Assembly: GCF_000499845.2 (NCBI RefSeq)
Contig: NC_023756.2
Location: forward strand, 40,545,393-40,609,392
Source: Phaseolus vulgaris
Lineage: Eukaryota > Streptophyta > Magnoliopsida > Fabales > Fabaceae
Length of the DNA: 64,000 nt
Direction: 5' to 3'
Every line of letters begins with the position of its first letter. Position 1 is the stretch's first letter. The position numbers and the translations under genes were made by a program. Positions 36,267-48,251 of this stretch are shown here, piece after piece. The notes beneath the pieces are model-generated. The model made no database searches and was not told the origin of the DNA. It worked only from the letters and a program-made list of their open reading frames with translations.

Positions 36267-37080
36267 GGTTTCCTATTAACTGAAAGAGGAGTTGGAGCAA
36301 ACCCTGACAAATGTGCAGCCATCATGGAGATGAGAAGCCTGACCAATGTAAAGGAAGTGCAGAGGCTGACAGGGCGGATAGCTGCCCTCTCTCGTTTCCT
36401 ATCTACCAGTGGCGATAAAGGTTATCTGTATTTCCAATGTACAAGCGTATGTGGGCGACATGGTGGTCACATTGGTGAAGGCAAGTGAACATGTGTCAGA
36501 CTTAGAGCATTTGTTTGCCACTATAGGGGCACATAATTTAAAGCTTAATCCCGAAAAATGTGTTTTCGGAGTACAAGCAGGGAAGTTCCTCGGTTTCCTA
36601 TTAACTGAAAGAGGAGTTGAAGCAAACCCTGATAAATGTGCAGCCGTCATGGAGATGAGAAGCCCGACCAATGTAAAGGAAGTGCAGAGGCTGACAGGGC
36701 GTATAGCTGCCCTCTCTCGTTTCCTATCTGCCAGTGGCGATAAAGGTTATTTGTATTTCCAGTGTCTCAAAAAGAATAATCGTTTCATCTGGACGAAAGA
36801 ATGCGAGGAAGCTTTCACAAGCCCTAGAGGGGTCACTCAATGACGACCTAACTTGTTAATCAGGGTTCATCCTCACTATCTTGGGCACTCCATCCAAATC
36901 CAGGTCAGGAACTCATAATTTTCTTAGCCGAACTATGCTAAATGCTTGGGCAAATCTACTTTGCGAGTTATCGCATGCATTTATGAGGTAGTAGGCAAAG
37001 TTATCAGGGGCATAACTAGGAATAATCATCAACTAAAAATATCCAAAGGGATTAAGACCATTAAGGTAGTGTCCAGGTTA

Positions 37081-37158
37081 AAAATTAAACACACATACAA
37101 ATATTAAACATTGTTCATGAAAATTAAACACACATACAAATATTAAACATGATTCATG
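37081..37158. repeat. 39-bp tandem duplication
   Basis: Two copies of a unit opening AAAATTAAACACACATACAA lie head to tail in the non-coding part of element 1 between pol and the antisense ORF. Confidence 0.85.
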
Positions 37159-37392
37159 AAAGTTAAACATTGAAATGAGTAAACATAATTAAGATTCCCC
37201 CACGAGTTTCCCGTTGACCACCATTTTGCATGGGCTTAGTAGGGAGAATTCCACTGAAGGATGAATGATGGTTGCTTGTTACATAGCGGCCTCGAAACCA
37301 AAGATATATGATTGGGTTGCATCATCTTTCATCGTGTTGATAGTCTTCGAAAGCTCGGCGAGCTCGGTCTCTTTGCGAGCCATCTCTTCTTC

Positions 37393-39166
37393 CTAGCCTC
37401 CCATCTTTTTCTCTAAAGTGTTAAGCTTTTCAATCAAGTTGGTTTTTTCTACACTCAGCATAAGCCCTTCCTGAGTCTTGCCAACTAATTCAGAATGTAA
37501 GCGGTCAACCTCGGCACAAAGGCGCTCGGTTTCCCGTTGGAGCTTGATAATCTGCCGAGCTTTCCTGTTCTTGACCTCTTTTCGATCCTCCACTTTATTA
37601 CCAGCCAAGCACGCCATGACAATTGCTTGACCAAAGAGGCTTTTGGATTCATGACGGAGTCGATGTTCCTCCTAGCTTTCCAGTCTTGCTCTATCCTCTA
37701 CTAGTAGGAGGCACAAGTTCAAGTGGGTCAATATATCAAAGCTCGGGTCCCACAAACTTTTTCCTTTGGAGCTTTCCACTTACTCGCATTCTTGGACAGT
37801 TAGCACCTCCTGTGATGAGTACCTGAGAGAGAGTGCACCCACTGACCAAGCTTAGCCTTCCAAGAGGATGACTTAGAGCATGACTCAAGATACAGGGCTA
37901 GGTCAGGATCCACTTCTAGCTAATGCTTCAACACCTAGTCTTCCCCAGAGAATCACGAGGAGTAGAGTCCAGGCCATAGGGGTTTACTTAATCACTTGGT
38001 TAAGTTCGTGTCCAGTGGGGATCTTCCCTAAGTCTCACCTCACAATTTCTAAAATCCAAATCATAAACAAAGTGTCACCCTTAAAATGGACAAATCTAAA
38101 ATCAAGTCACATCATCCTGGTTTGGAGCCCGACCATCTAAGTGAGAGTGCTCGAAGGGAGGGTTAGTCTCTAATATTTTTCTTTTAAAAACGGGACCAGA
38201 GGTTGTACGTTCATCTTGCTCATATTGTACTAAGATGGCACTAGTAGGAGTAGTCTCTTTCAGCGTCAAGGTATCTTTGGACGTTGCCTTCATTCGCCTG
38301 GCACGTTCGGCCAACTCGGTTTTTCTTATTGAAGAAAGCTACAAAATAAAGAAAACTATTTTTAGAATTTACAAATTCCCATCATTTCTAAAAAAAATAA
38401 GACTAAAAAGAGTATATACCAATATAGGCTTGAGAGAACCCGGGAGGTACTCTTTTGTCAAAAGTGTTGGTGTGTCAAAGACGACCTTAGGGTTTTCCAA
38501 GAACTCACAAATACACCCTTGGGGACAAATCTTCAAGGCGTCATGCACTTTGGTAACGAGGATTGGGCGAGCAGTATAGGGGGAAGCCATCAAGTAAAGA
38601 TGGGTCTCCAACAGAGGCACGAACTTTAATGAATCAGCCTTTGAAATTTTTATAAGAAGATTGGAAGAGGGTAAACAAACCTCTTCTAGGATCACCATTT
38701 AAGGAAGACCACAACTACCGACTAGATTGTTTTAATTAAATAAAATAAAATAACACCTCCACAGTCAGTGAAATACCGAGCTGAAGGCACAAAATGATGA
38801 AAGCTCGAATAAATGCCCAGTTGTTCGGATGCAACTGAGCAGGAGCTACTTTAGCTCGGTTGTGAGTTCTTTTTCAAAAATAGAAAGGGGAAGACACAAC
38901 AGAACTTTAGTAAAAAATGTGGCATAGAAAAAACAAAAGGGTTCATCAAGGTCTGAGGATTCATCGCAACATTATGGCTCACCCTCTCTACACGCTACAA
39001 CTTTTACCAAGTTTTCATCTTTTTTGCTTAAGGACCCTGATTCCCTCAACTCCCTAATTCTCAAACAACTAGTATAAACAAAGGTTTCTCTAAAAAATTC
39101 TTTATTCGCCCAAGGATAAACGAAGGCATAATCCATCTTAAAAATAACTAGAGCATAAGCAAACAT
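37393..39166 (-). pseudogene. Antisense ORF of gypsy element 1 (Transposase_28-like)
   Basis: On the minus strand, from 39166 downward, broken frames read AYALVIFKMDYAFVYPW and RIRELRESGSLSKKDENLVK, then VAPAQLHPNNWAFIRAF near 38850, then MASPYTARPILVTKVHDALK, then MAERARRMKATSKDTLTLKE, and finally a coiled coil (IIKLQRETERLCAEVDRLHS) ending near 37393. The VAP...LHPNNW block matches the fragment at the window start, and a C-terminal coiled coil also ends the antisense ORF of element 2. A block shared with element 2 (37983-38111) interrupts it. The role of such ORFs is unknown; the family name is from memory. Confidence 0.62.
37983..38111. repeat. 129-bp segment shared with gypsy element 2
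   Basis: The block containing CACTTGGTTAAGTTCGTGTC and ending TCAAGTCACAT recurs at 49884-50012 with scattered differences. In both places it sits inside gypsy sequence but in different contexts, so it is probably part of a third repeat family. Confidence 0.75.
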
Positions 39167-39586
39167 ACAAGTACGATAAATGTTTCAACATGGAAATTGT
39201 GTAAATCAAGAAAACACATTAAGAAGCAAGATATAAAGTTTTATTGATTAAACATGAAATAGAAAATGCACCTGGTTCACGGTGGTTTGCGGAGACGCAC
39301 GGTGGCATAGGGAAAAGTTTTCTTTCTTGTCTGAGTCTTAGTGGAAGAAGAACAATGGAGAAAAGAATGGGCTTGCGACTTTCTTTAAGTTAAATGGGGG
39401 TTAACGAAACGACATATGTTTGTGACCATTGATCATAAGCCACGTGTCAATATCGTTAACGGCTATCAAAAAGCTATCCCATCAAGTGACGCTTCGAAAG
39501 TTGTGAGCCACCTACTCTCTGACTTAACGTCTTTTCAGACATTTAAAACCTATTTGCCTCGTCCTGCTCAACTCGAGGTTGGGGGT

Positions 39587-40127
39587 TGTGTATTGGTCGG
39601 ACGTGCTCGAGACCCGACCAAGCACGTAAGCACGCTCCTCAGGCTCAGTTGATCAAAGGGGTAAGGTATTTGGTTGGCCTATAACGATAACAAGCCCAAT
39701 AAACGTAGAGAAAAGGTCGACTCGGTAACATATGAAGAAGTTAGTCCAAAACTAATTGGCAGAATATATTAAATAAATATGTAACAAAATTCGTTAGGCA
39801 TATAAAGATAAAAATAGTTAGAGATAAAGCTCTGTGAACATCTCCAAATTAAAGGATAAATATTAACAAAATGTCTTTATGGTTGTTAACTCCTAAATGA
39901 AGGATCTACAAGTGCTATAAAAGGGCCCCAAGACCCTGATAAAGGTAAGTGTAAATCTATTTACTATACCCATAACTCATAATATATGTTCTTACTGACT
40001 TGATCATCAAAATCTTATCTACAGGTGGAACTCTCCTCATTGAGAATTTAAAGCATCAAAAGACAGCATCAGAAAGAAGGTCAGATATTCACCTACCAGA
40101 CCGAAACCAGGTCAGCCGGCGAGAACA
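39587..40127 (+). repeat. 3' LTR of gypsy element 1
   Basis: Opens TGTGTATTGGTCGGACGTGC and ends CGAGAACA. Substitutions against the left LTR are scattered throughout, so the insertion is not recent. Confidence 0.88.
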
Positions 40128-43100
40128 ATAGTTAATAGTGTCTAACTTTTGTATAAATGTTGTTTCTGGATTTTTTTGTTGAAGAATTATTTGCAATTAA
40201 TTTTTTTATAACTATAAATTTTAAAGTATCGATTATTGTGTGTATTTTAGCTATATAAGCTTATTTTATATATGGTGAACTAATATTTGTCTAAATTACG
40301 ATGCTTGAGAAAATAAAAACTAATTAAATAGATTATTGTGTAGCAATATTTTAATTAACTTGGAGTACAATTTCCTAATTACAATAAAAGTATAATTACT
40401 TATGTTTAATTGAATTTTACATAAATCCGTTTTTGTCCTTCAATTTTTTTTAAAATTGGTTCGGGCTCTCCAATTTGAAATATATGTTTGTATTGACATT
40501 TGACATATTTGAATGGTAGTGAACTTTAAAGATGTTATCTGATTCCAGAAATTAAAAAAGTGTTTTTCTCAATTTGAGGAAGGAAATGAATTTGGAACAA
40601 TAACTTTTTTTTTTCATTTTCTTTTTAATATTTCTTTTGGTTTAGACTGCCTAAGAATTTATCAATAGTTACAATTAAATATTTTGTTTCCTAATAGGTC
40701 TTGTAAAAAAATTGATGTATTTCCTTTCCTGTAAAAACTTTTCTGAGAAAAAGAAAATCTGTTATGTCTGTGGGAGGTTACAAACCAGCTTCCTCTTTTT
40801 GGAGTGAAAGGTGGAGGAAGAATCCTTGGATGATTGCAAGTCTAGCTTTAGATGGACAGTGAAAGTTGTTCTTGTTACTTTCCAAAACTGCATGTTGTGA
40901 TAGAGAATATTGTTCCAAGTGATGCACTTTGACACTTTTGGGATACATTAGTGACATAAATGTGTCATGAAGTGAATGTTAACATGAAAAGTGTGGCTAA
41001 GTGAGTCCAAGTCCATGATATCGCTGGATTGATGCATCTGAATCCGACAGAGGTAATCAGAGATGCTCACTTCACATGTTCATGTTAGGAAAATATTTCT
41101 CAACGGTACTAGGTACTCTGAGTAAGTAAACAAACTCATCTCATCACTTGCATTTAGTAAGTTCCTGAGGAATTGATAAGACATGATAAACATACTCATC
41201 ATTATAAAATTGACATGAGTTCATACAATACAACAACCCCAAAGTCCAGTAATTCAATTACATTACATCCAAACATTGGTAGAGGCGTGATACACAGAAT
41301 TTCCATTCCATAACACTAGTACCACTACAACACAGACCATCCGTAAGACAAATGCAAATTATGAAGAATTTTGGCTCATCTATTAACATTCAAAAGGAAA
41401 AAAGAGGGGCAGAAATTACAATTGGACTATTAATGTGTATTAATATTATCATTAACATATCCTTTCATCCAAAGATCCAAAAGCTAATAAACCTTAAGAA
41501 TAGCACTCTAATAGCTTGAACTATAGAAGACATCATAGATTGCCTGGATACAGCCACTTCAATTATGATGGTCACAGTATGAGTTATCGTCACTAAGATA
41601 TTTTGATATCACTGGAAAACAAAAGAACAAAAAAATGAGTCTAAGTCCTCAACAAGAGGACATTCTGTCAGTGTTTTGAATCGAAAAAAAATTATTTCAA
41701 CCATGTAAGTAAAAATAAATATAAAATGTATAGTTTATGAAAGATTTTTCAGTAAAAAGTAGTGAAAATTAAACCATAATTGTTGCTCAAGCATTTTAGT
41801 CATGGCATGAATCACAGTTCCATGTCTCTTCCAAGATTTACGTAGTTTGTTGCTCAAATTTAGCATGTTCTTTTGGCAAAACATTCTGACCAGGCACCAA
41901 CAGATAGCAAATGTCTGTAAATAATAGCAACCTAGACGGCTAGAAACAATAGCAGCAGCAGATGGTTCTTTTCAAAGAAATCATTGTGTGAGATTTTCTG
42001 CTTAGATTATCAGTTTAATATCATCCACCATTTGGACTCTAAATTCATTATGTACCAGAAAATAGTATCATGTCATATTTACAGACTAAATGCACAGAGC
42101 AATAAAATCAAGTTTGGAATTTAAAATAAACTAAGCACGGGGAACTATCTAATTCCCTTTCACGTTTGAAACATCAAACTTCAGCTTTTTAGCAACTTTA
42201 TCCTCCGTTCAAAGGGGGATATATTCAACATCCTCAAATAAAACTATTTCGAGCAAAAGTTCTCAGTAAACCTTGTAAAGGAAATGGTGAAAACAAATTT
42301 TTTGTCATTAACGTCATTCCCTTTTCAAAATCCTGAAATCTGACCAAGAAATATGGATGGAGGTACTTTTGAAACTATCAGTGAAAACATATTCAGCTAA
42401 AAATCACATTAGATGACAAAGCACCACCTAAAAGCTGAAATCCAAATTCACCCACTTCCTACTGGGCATTGGTGAATCTTACTGTATAACCAAAAAGCAA
42501 AAAAAAAAAAAAAAGGAAACAACCTTGCATATCCAACTGCATGTTATTCTACTTTTTACCAACTGTCTAATGAAAAAATAGTACATGAAACTGTAGGGGT
42601 TTTATTATGTCAGATTAAATCTAGATTACAGATGTTTCCTTGATTTCTTTTCTATATTGAAGAACTCCCTCTAGATCTTACTGAAATGCTTTCCAAATAA
42701 TTGTATCTAGATCTTCCTTGAAACTAAACCCAAAATATGAAATTGAACATAATTATGCCCAGAAATATTCTAGCCCGAATGACAGAAAAACACTATTTAA
42801 TCCATTTTCATTAAATAAAACTTGACAATGATGCAGCCTATAACACCAGCAAACAAAGAAACTTCATATTCATCATCCTATTGAGCGGTCCCTTTGGTTT
42901 TTCCCCCCTTCAACCGTTCTTTTCTCCAAAGATGATTAAAACTACAATAAATATAACAAAAAAATTTCAAAGACAGTTCAAATCAACCGGCACTTAATAA
43001 TATTAGCTGTAATTTAAGATGCATCAAAACAAAAACCTTTTTTCCTTGTGCATTCTCAATTCATTATCCACCCATAAATTCTTAATGAATAAAACAACAT

Positions 43101-43420
43101 ACGGAATTATTTTTCCCTAGCCTGCATAAGGCAAACTGGGAATATATTTGAGATAAGAATGAGAAATAGTATGTATCATACAGATAGCTCCCCAGTAATA
43201 CTTAAAAATTCTCATCTGCCGAAGCCAAATATAGAAAAGAAAAAAGGCTACAAGGGGGTAAAAAGGACCTCATAATATAGAAACTTTTTTATTTGCTGTG
43301 GCTCTAAGAATTGAGAAGAGACTACGCGAGGATCAGGAAGAGAAGAAAACATTAACGAAGCATAAACTTAATAATATGTAAAACACGCTACCTGAAGATT
43401 TAAGTGTGCATGGATATCAC
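40128..43420. other. Intergenic, downstream flank of F-box gene 3, no gene seen
   Basis: AT-rich sequence with a run of A bases near 42500. No coding exon, RNA gene or transposon end could be supported. The part next to 43420 should hold the 3' UTR of F-box gene 3. Confidence 0.45.
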
Positions 43421-44659
43421 TCAGCAATTTATAACATCCACTTTGGCAAATGGGGATTTCTGAAGTAAGTATTCTACTATCGTGCTAACTCCCTCATCAT
43501 ATATGTTTGTCGGGGATTTCAGTTTCAATTTCAATGACTTCAATTGAACAAAACAAGGAATTTGAGTTATCATTGAACCAAAAGTTGAGAGACCCTGCAC
43601 AAAGAGAGTTTATTGGAGACACATTTTGAAATATAATTTGAAAAGCAAGATTGACTAATGGATAGAAATTTGGCACATGGGACATTTTATGGGCAATGTG
43701 AAAAGTAAAATATAATGGAAAAACATAATAAAGTAACTTACATGTAGAATCTTAAGGGTACTGGAAGAGAGTATCATTATCTTTACATGATCAGCAAGCA
43801 CTTGCAGCAAATTTATAAGGGCTGAATACGTCCGTTCAAAATGAGTATGAAAATAGGCTTCACAGTCAATGCTTACTTGTTCGAGAAAACAAAGTTTGCA
43901 CGCAGAGAGTTGGTGAAGAGGATCACGCATCACAGAAAGATATCTAAGGTTTGGAGTAGAAAGCACAAATTTGTACGGTGCTTCTTGAATGGTACTACCA
44001 ATGCTCAAACTAGAAAGGTTGGAATTACATATACAGAGGAATTTCACACCTTGATGCAAGTTAAAACGGTCAAGGACCAAAGTATCTAACATGTGACAAT
44101 TTGAAAAGGGTTCAGCACAGTCACTTTCACTTGCAGTAAAAGTTACATGCTCAAGATGCAAGCTTTTCAGTGCTGGCAACTGCAAGGAACTTGGAAGTTG
44201 GGTCATCCAAGGAACAGCCCAAATGGAAAGCTTGAGATATGTCAAAGATTTACAAGAAAAGACACTATGGTGCAACCTAAAACCAACTATAACACTTAAA
44301 TTAACTTCAATTGTCAACTGCTGGACATCATGTGACACAGCATACTCCATGATCCTATCCAGAAGTTCATGATCAATGCAGCCTTTACGCCTCAAATCCA
44401 GACTATGTAGTGAAATGGAGCTGTCTCGATTCGACATAACCCAAGATACAAATTTGCTGAAATGTGTAAGATTGGTAAAATCTGAGGAATTCAAAGCTAA
44501 ATCAGTTAGGTGTTTCCATAGTTCCTTCCATCTTGAAGACAAGACACAAGTCTGAACAGCCTGTTTCATGCTCATAAATTTCATTATATGAAGTAAGACA
44601 AAGTTAGGCATGTCACTGAGCCTGTCCAAGTCCTCTTTTCCATCCCCGTCACTCTGCAT
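43421..44659 (-). CDS. F-box/LRR protein, gene 3
   Basis: Predicted SCF ubiquitin-ligase adaptor, closest in layout to gene 1. The CDS joins 44659-43742 and 43594-43421, giving 363 codons. Residues 11-56 are the F-box (DLDRLSDMPNFVLLHIMKF, then VLSSRWKELWKHL). LRR-type segments include LPALKSLHLEHVTF and LDTLVLDRFNL. The second exon encodes PCFVQLKSLKLKLKSP and IVEYLLQKSPFAKVDVIN, an FBD-like tail. The 147-bp intron is phase 0 (GTAAGT donor, TGCAG acceptor). An upstream ATG at 44752 lies inside a leader intron (44711-44966), so ATG 44659 was chosen. I see no disabling change. Confidence 0.9.
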
Positions 44660-44684
44660 TTTTCCCTCTTCAACCTCAATTTCT

Positions 44685-44994
44685 CTATGACCCTTTTCCT
44701 TCAACCACACCTGATCTAAGAAATTCAAACATATCATAAATTTACTTCTCACAATTACACCAAAAAATTGTCAACAAAAATAGATAACAACTGCCAAATA
44801 CCAATACTAGGATTGGATCTAATGAAAGAAAACCCTTTTAGAAGTCAAGTACAATTTTTTTTCCACTTTTCATTTCCATTAAGATATAAAATTTCGGGTT
44901 TGTCCCTTTTAGAATGATTGAATAAATAGTATCCAAAATCATTGAGGAAGCAGGGAGTAGAAATACCTTGTGCGGCGATTGGGGATTGGATCAT
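44685..44994 (-). promoter_or_regulatory. Spliced leader with upstream ORF of F-box gene 3
   Basis: The leader exon ends CACAAG before GTATTTCT (donor 44966) and the next exon follows GATCAG (acceptor 44711), as in gene 1. An ATG at 44994 opens a 17-codon uORF that is completed only after splicing (44994-44967 joined to 44710-44685), and it stops before the main ATG at 44659. Its peptide differs from the uORF of gene 1. Confidence 0.5.
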
Positions 44995-45059
44995 TCAAAC
45001 TCCACCACTTTCCCTTTAGAGCTTCAAGTTTCGCCTTAAATCCTATAAGCGCTTTTCTA

Positions 45060-46338
45060 TGGGCTTTTAATCGGTAGAAGAACGTTGTTCTTTATTAGGC
45101 AAAATATCTTCTAGCGAGGGTGCGCGTGTTCCATGTACATATTTTTTAGACATAATTTTTGTTCTTTTTCTTTTATGGGTTTTGATCGAGAGGTGATTTG
45201 AACTACTCGATTTAGAATAATAAAATGTTTTTTTTTTTTATTGATTTGGATTGAGGAGAAAATTTGAAGATTTCGATTTAGAATAATTTAAGAAGAAAGT
45301 GAGATAGTTGGTTTTAGGTATGATAGATTAAATTTGTGAATAAAATTTATTGAAGTTTGTTAATAAAATAATTTATTTATTTATTTTTTATAATTAATAA
45401 TAATAATATTATTATTATATAAATAAGTATATTTATTTTTATTATTATTATTAATTATTTATATTATTATTAATTATTATTAATTATTATTTTATTATAT
45501 TAATTATTATTAATAATAATATTATTAAATATTTGATACAAATAAAATTAAGGGTAGTTTTGACTTTTTAATAGTATTATATAAAAAATTTAAGTTTTCA
45601 TTGCTTTTCATTGTGTTTCTTTCGCTTCACAAAAGGAATGGTTTTTATTCCTTTCTCTCAACTTCACACCTTTCAATCGTTCCAGTTCAATAGAAACAAA
45701 CTGATTTTATTTTGTTTTTTCTATCCGAGTAAACAATGTTCTCGGATGCCAACGGAGCAGATAAAAAATTTATTTATTTGAAAATTAAAAAAGAATAAAA
45801 ATAAAAAATTTATCTTAGGAAATTAAAAAAAAAAAAAGAGGTAGTAAAAGAGAAAAGAAGAGGAAGAAAAATAATTGAAAGTAAACGTTATGAAAAAAAT
45901 AATAAGATATGGAATGAAAATAAATAGTGTCATATTAAAAAATATTTTATTATTAATAATTTTATTATTCTTTTAAAAAAAATTATATGGGACTAAATCA
46001 TTTTTTTGGACTAAAATCCCTAGTTTTAAACTTTTGAGGGGCAAAATACTAAACAAAATTGTGGAAACCAAAACTAAACCAAATTCATCTAAAAACATAT
46101 TTAATATATAAATGCGCACTTCAAACTTATAAAAAGAAAGAATGAAAATAAAATATAAGTTTGTTTGTTTAAATAATTAGAAATATACCTTCTTTTCATT
46201 ATCTAATTTGAATGAACAGAAAAAATAAATAAAAAGAAAATGCTTATAAGGAGTTTTTTAATTATGGAAAAAATGAGAGAAATGACAATAAAAAGTAAAA
46301 CCTTTTACATAACATTTTTTTTCTTCTCAATTTCATAT
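45060..46338. other. Intergenic, AT-rich, with an AT-triplet repeat
   Basis: Upstream side of F-box gene 3. At 45360-45540 there is a dense (ATT/AAT)n stretch. No gene or complete transposon is seen. Confidence 0.6.
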
Positions 46339-46782
46339 TGTACTGATACGGCCGTACGACTGAGATCCGGACTTAGTATTCGATCTAAACCAACTGACAT
46401 GACCAAAATCATTACATTTAAATAGGATTAACGAGACTAATCAGCGATCAAACACTAGGTAATGCACTCCTAAGCATGATCTAACTCTCTAATTCAACCC
46501 AATAACAAAGGGTCCATGATAATCATATAAATAGGCACAGATTCCAATAATGAAGTATGTCATCATCCAGTACTAATAGCACTGAGTGTCGAATATTGAA
46601 TTTTCACTTGAGCGTCGGAGTACCTTTTGCAGGTACCATCCGAGTCCCGAGCTAGCAAGGAGAACGAACAAGAGAGCGAGAGCGTGGGAGTTCAGCTGAG
46701 AGGAAGGAGCAAGGTGCAGACCGACCGACCGACCGAGGAGTAGCTTGAATCATTCTCTTGGTTCCAACCCCATTCGAGAACA
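46339..46782 (+). repeat. 5' LTR of gypsy element 2
   Basis: 444 bp, opening TGTACTGATACGGCCGTACG and ending CGAGAACA, aligned throughout with 54889-55330. CATATAAATAGGC near 46526 is a TATA box candidate. Confidence 0.92.
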
Positions 46783-46784
46783 AT

Positions 46785-46803
46785 TGGCGCCCACCGTGGG
46801 GCC
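46785..46803 (+). other. Primer binding site of gypsy element 2
   Basis: TGGCGCCCACCGTGGGGCC begins two bases after the 5' LTR, as expected for a plant gypsy element. The priming tRNA was not determined. Confidence 0.7.
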
Positions 46804-46831
46804 GAGAGAATTAGCGTGAAGAAGAAAGTAG

Positions 46832-48030
46832 ATGGTGTCAACCAAAAGCATGGTGAACGAGAAGATGTTTGATGCTGAGCAGATGGCGCTTTTGATGTCT
46901 CTGTAAAGAGAGATGGTCGAGATCAAGAGAAGGAACGAGGAGACCAAGCGAAAGAATAAGGATGAGATTCTGACTCTCCAAAAGGAGAATGAAGGAATGA
47001 AGAAGTTTGTGGAGGAGGGTCCATCTATTGGGCCGACCCATCCTACTGGGAGGTCCTTCACCACCCCCACCGGCCCTAGAACCGTCAAAGAGTCGAAGGA
47101 TAAGATCCACACCCAGGAGGCTAACGACGAGTCCTATATGAATAGGTCGATCCCTACGAGCGATACCCTAGACCTGACCTACTGACACCCATTCATTGAC
47201 TTTGTGATCGGAGTACCGCTATCGGCTAGGTGGAAAGACTTTAATAGGGACCGTTATGCCAGTACGACTGACCCTGACAAGCATATGGACGTGTACACCT
47301 CGGATAGTGCAGTCATGTGCCGAGTGTTCCCCACCTCACTGAAAGGAAGAGCTTTGAGTTGGTTTACGAAGCTTCCTCCAAACTCCATCGACTGCTTTGA
47401 GACGCTAGTGTCCAAGTTTGAGACACAGTTCGATATCAACCGACCGCATCACTTGACTTCTATCGCCCTGGTCAATATTCACCAGGAGAAAAGGCGAATC
47501 TTTGAGGGCGTTCATGGATAGGTTTGGAAAGGTAGCCCTAAACATCCTGAATTGGAGTTCATAAATGGCCATGTATCACATTGTCACAGCGCTACAGTCG
47601 GTACCGTTTGCTGACAGCTTGTGCATGGAGCCAGCTACAAACTTTGATGAGCTTAGGCAGAGAACCGCTAAGTTAATGCAACTGGAAGAGCTAAGGGAAT
47701 TCAGGAATCAAGCCCGAGCTGAGGCAGGCGACGATAAGGGGAGAGAGAAAGAGAAGGAGCGTCAAAACTGACCTTCTGCTGGTCGAGGAGATAGGCACGG
47801 AGACAACCGTGGGTCCCGGTTCACGAGATACACGCTGATAGGGGAAAAATATTAGATGAGACCTTGACTGTCGATTTGAATCCACGACCAAGAAGGGCTG
47901 CAAGTCCTGAGAACGTCAACCAAACTCGTAGATGTCGGTACTATAGAAATAGTGAACATACCACTGAGGAGTGTCAGGCATTGAAGGATAAGATCGAGGA
48001 GTTTATCCAAGTCGGACATCTTCATCGGTT
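46832..48030 (+). pseudogene. Gag remnant of gypsy element 2
   Basis: It starts at ATG 46832 and is broken by stops near 46903 and 47180 and a frameshift near 47500. The N-terminal part is a coiled coil (KRRNEETKRKNKDEILTLQK). The capsid core is clear: HPFIDFVIGVPLSARWKDF, VFPTSLKGRALSWFTKLPPN and HHLTSIALVNIHQEK. It is followed by a knuckle region, CRYYRNSEHTTEECQALKDK, near 47935. Confidence 0.85.
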
Positions 48031-48251
48031 CGTGCAGGGGGCAGAGGATCGAAGCAATCCCCACGAAGGGAAGAGGGGACGAGGCGAAGGGACTACTCTC
48101 CTCAGAGGACGACCGCCGACCTGAGCATCGGCCGAGAAGGGAGAACCCTCTGAGAAGGGAAGGAAGAGTAAGGGGTGGGTGAGAGGTCATCAACACCATT
48201 GCTAGGGGATTTGTTAGGGGAGGTAGCTCGAACAATGTTAGGAAGAAACAC

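Larger units (their letters stand above)
34961..36764 (+). repeat. 325-bp direct duplication in the RT region
   Basis: The unit runs from TACAAGCGTATGTGG to GTATTTCCA. Copy one is 34961-35117 plus 36272-36439, split by the solo LTR. Copy two is 36440-36764, uninterrupted. The copies are nearly identical. Confidence 0.88.
34320..36843 (+). pseudogene. Reverse transcriptase / RNase H start of element 1, split and part-duplicated
   Basis: Readable blocks: WLANVVMVKKANEKWRMCVD, LNKAYPNDPYPLSNIDSLVD, FMTETTSYYYNVISFKLKNA and the catalytic QAYVDDMVV at about 34960. The frame is interrupted at 35117 by a solo LTR, resumes at 36267 (LLTERGVEANPDKC), and then a second copy of the YVDD region starts at 36440, where the motif reads YVGD. 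The sequence ends near FIWTKECEEAF, the start of RNase H. Several in-frame stops lie upstream. Integrase is absent. Confidence 0.82.
30345..40127 (+). mobile_element. Ty3/gypsy LTR retrotransposon, element 1 (Tat-like, decayed, nested)
   Basis: Two LTRs of about 540 bp bound the element (30345-30886 and 39587-40127), both ending CGAGAACA. A TGGCGCC primer site follows the left LTR and the purine run GAGGTTGGGGG precedes the right. Inside, on the plus strand, are gag and protease remnants and an RT with intact YVDD. On the minus strand is an antisense ORF near the 3' end. The gag capsid domain and integrase are missing, and two solo LTRs interrupt it. Flanking bases (CAAGT and ATAGT) match only in part, so the target duplication has decayed or the ends are off by a few bases. 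The antisense ORF suggests the Tat group; this is inference. Confidence 0.88.

Noticed and set aside
44660..44752. Longer N-terminus for F-box gene 3 from the ATG at 44752
   Set aside because: That ATG lies in the predicted leader intron and the added residues have no counterpart in the paralogs.
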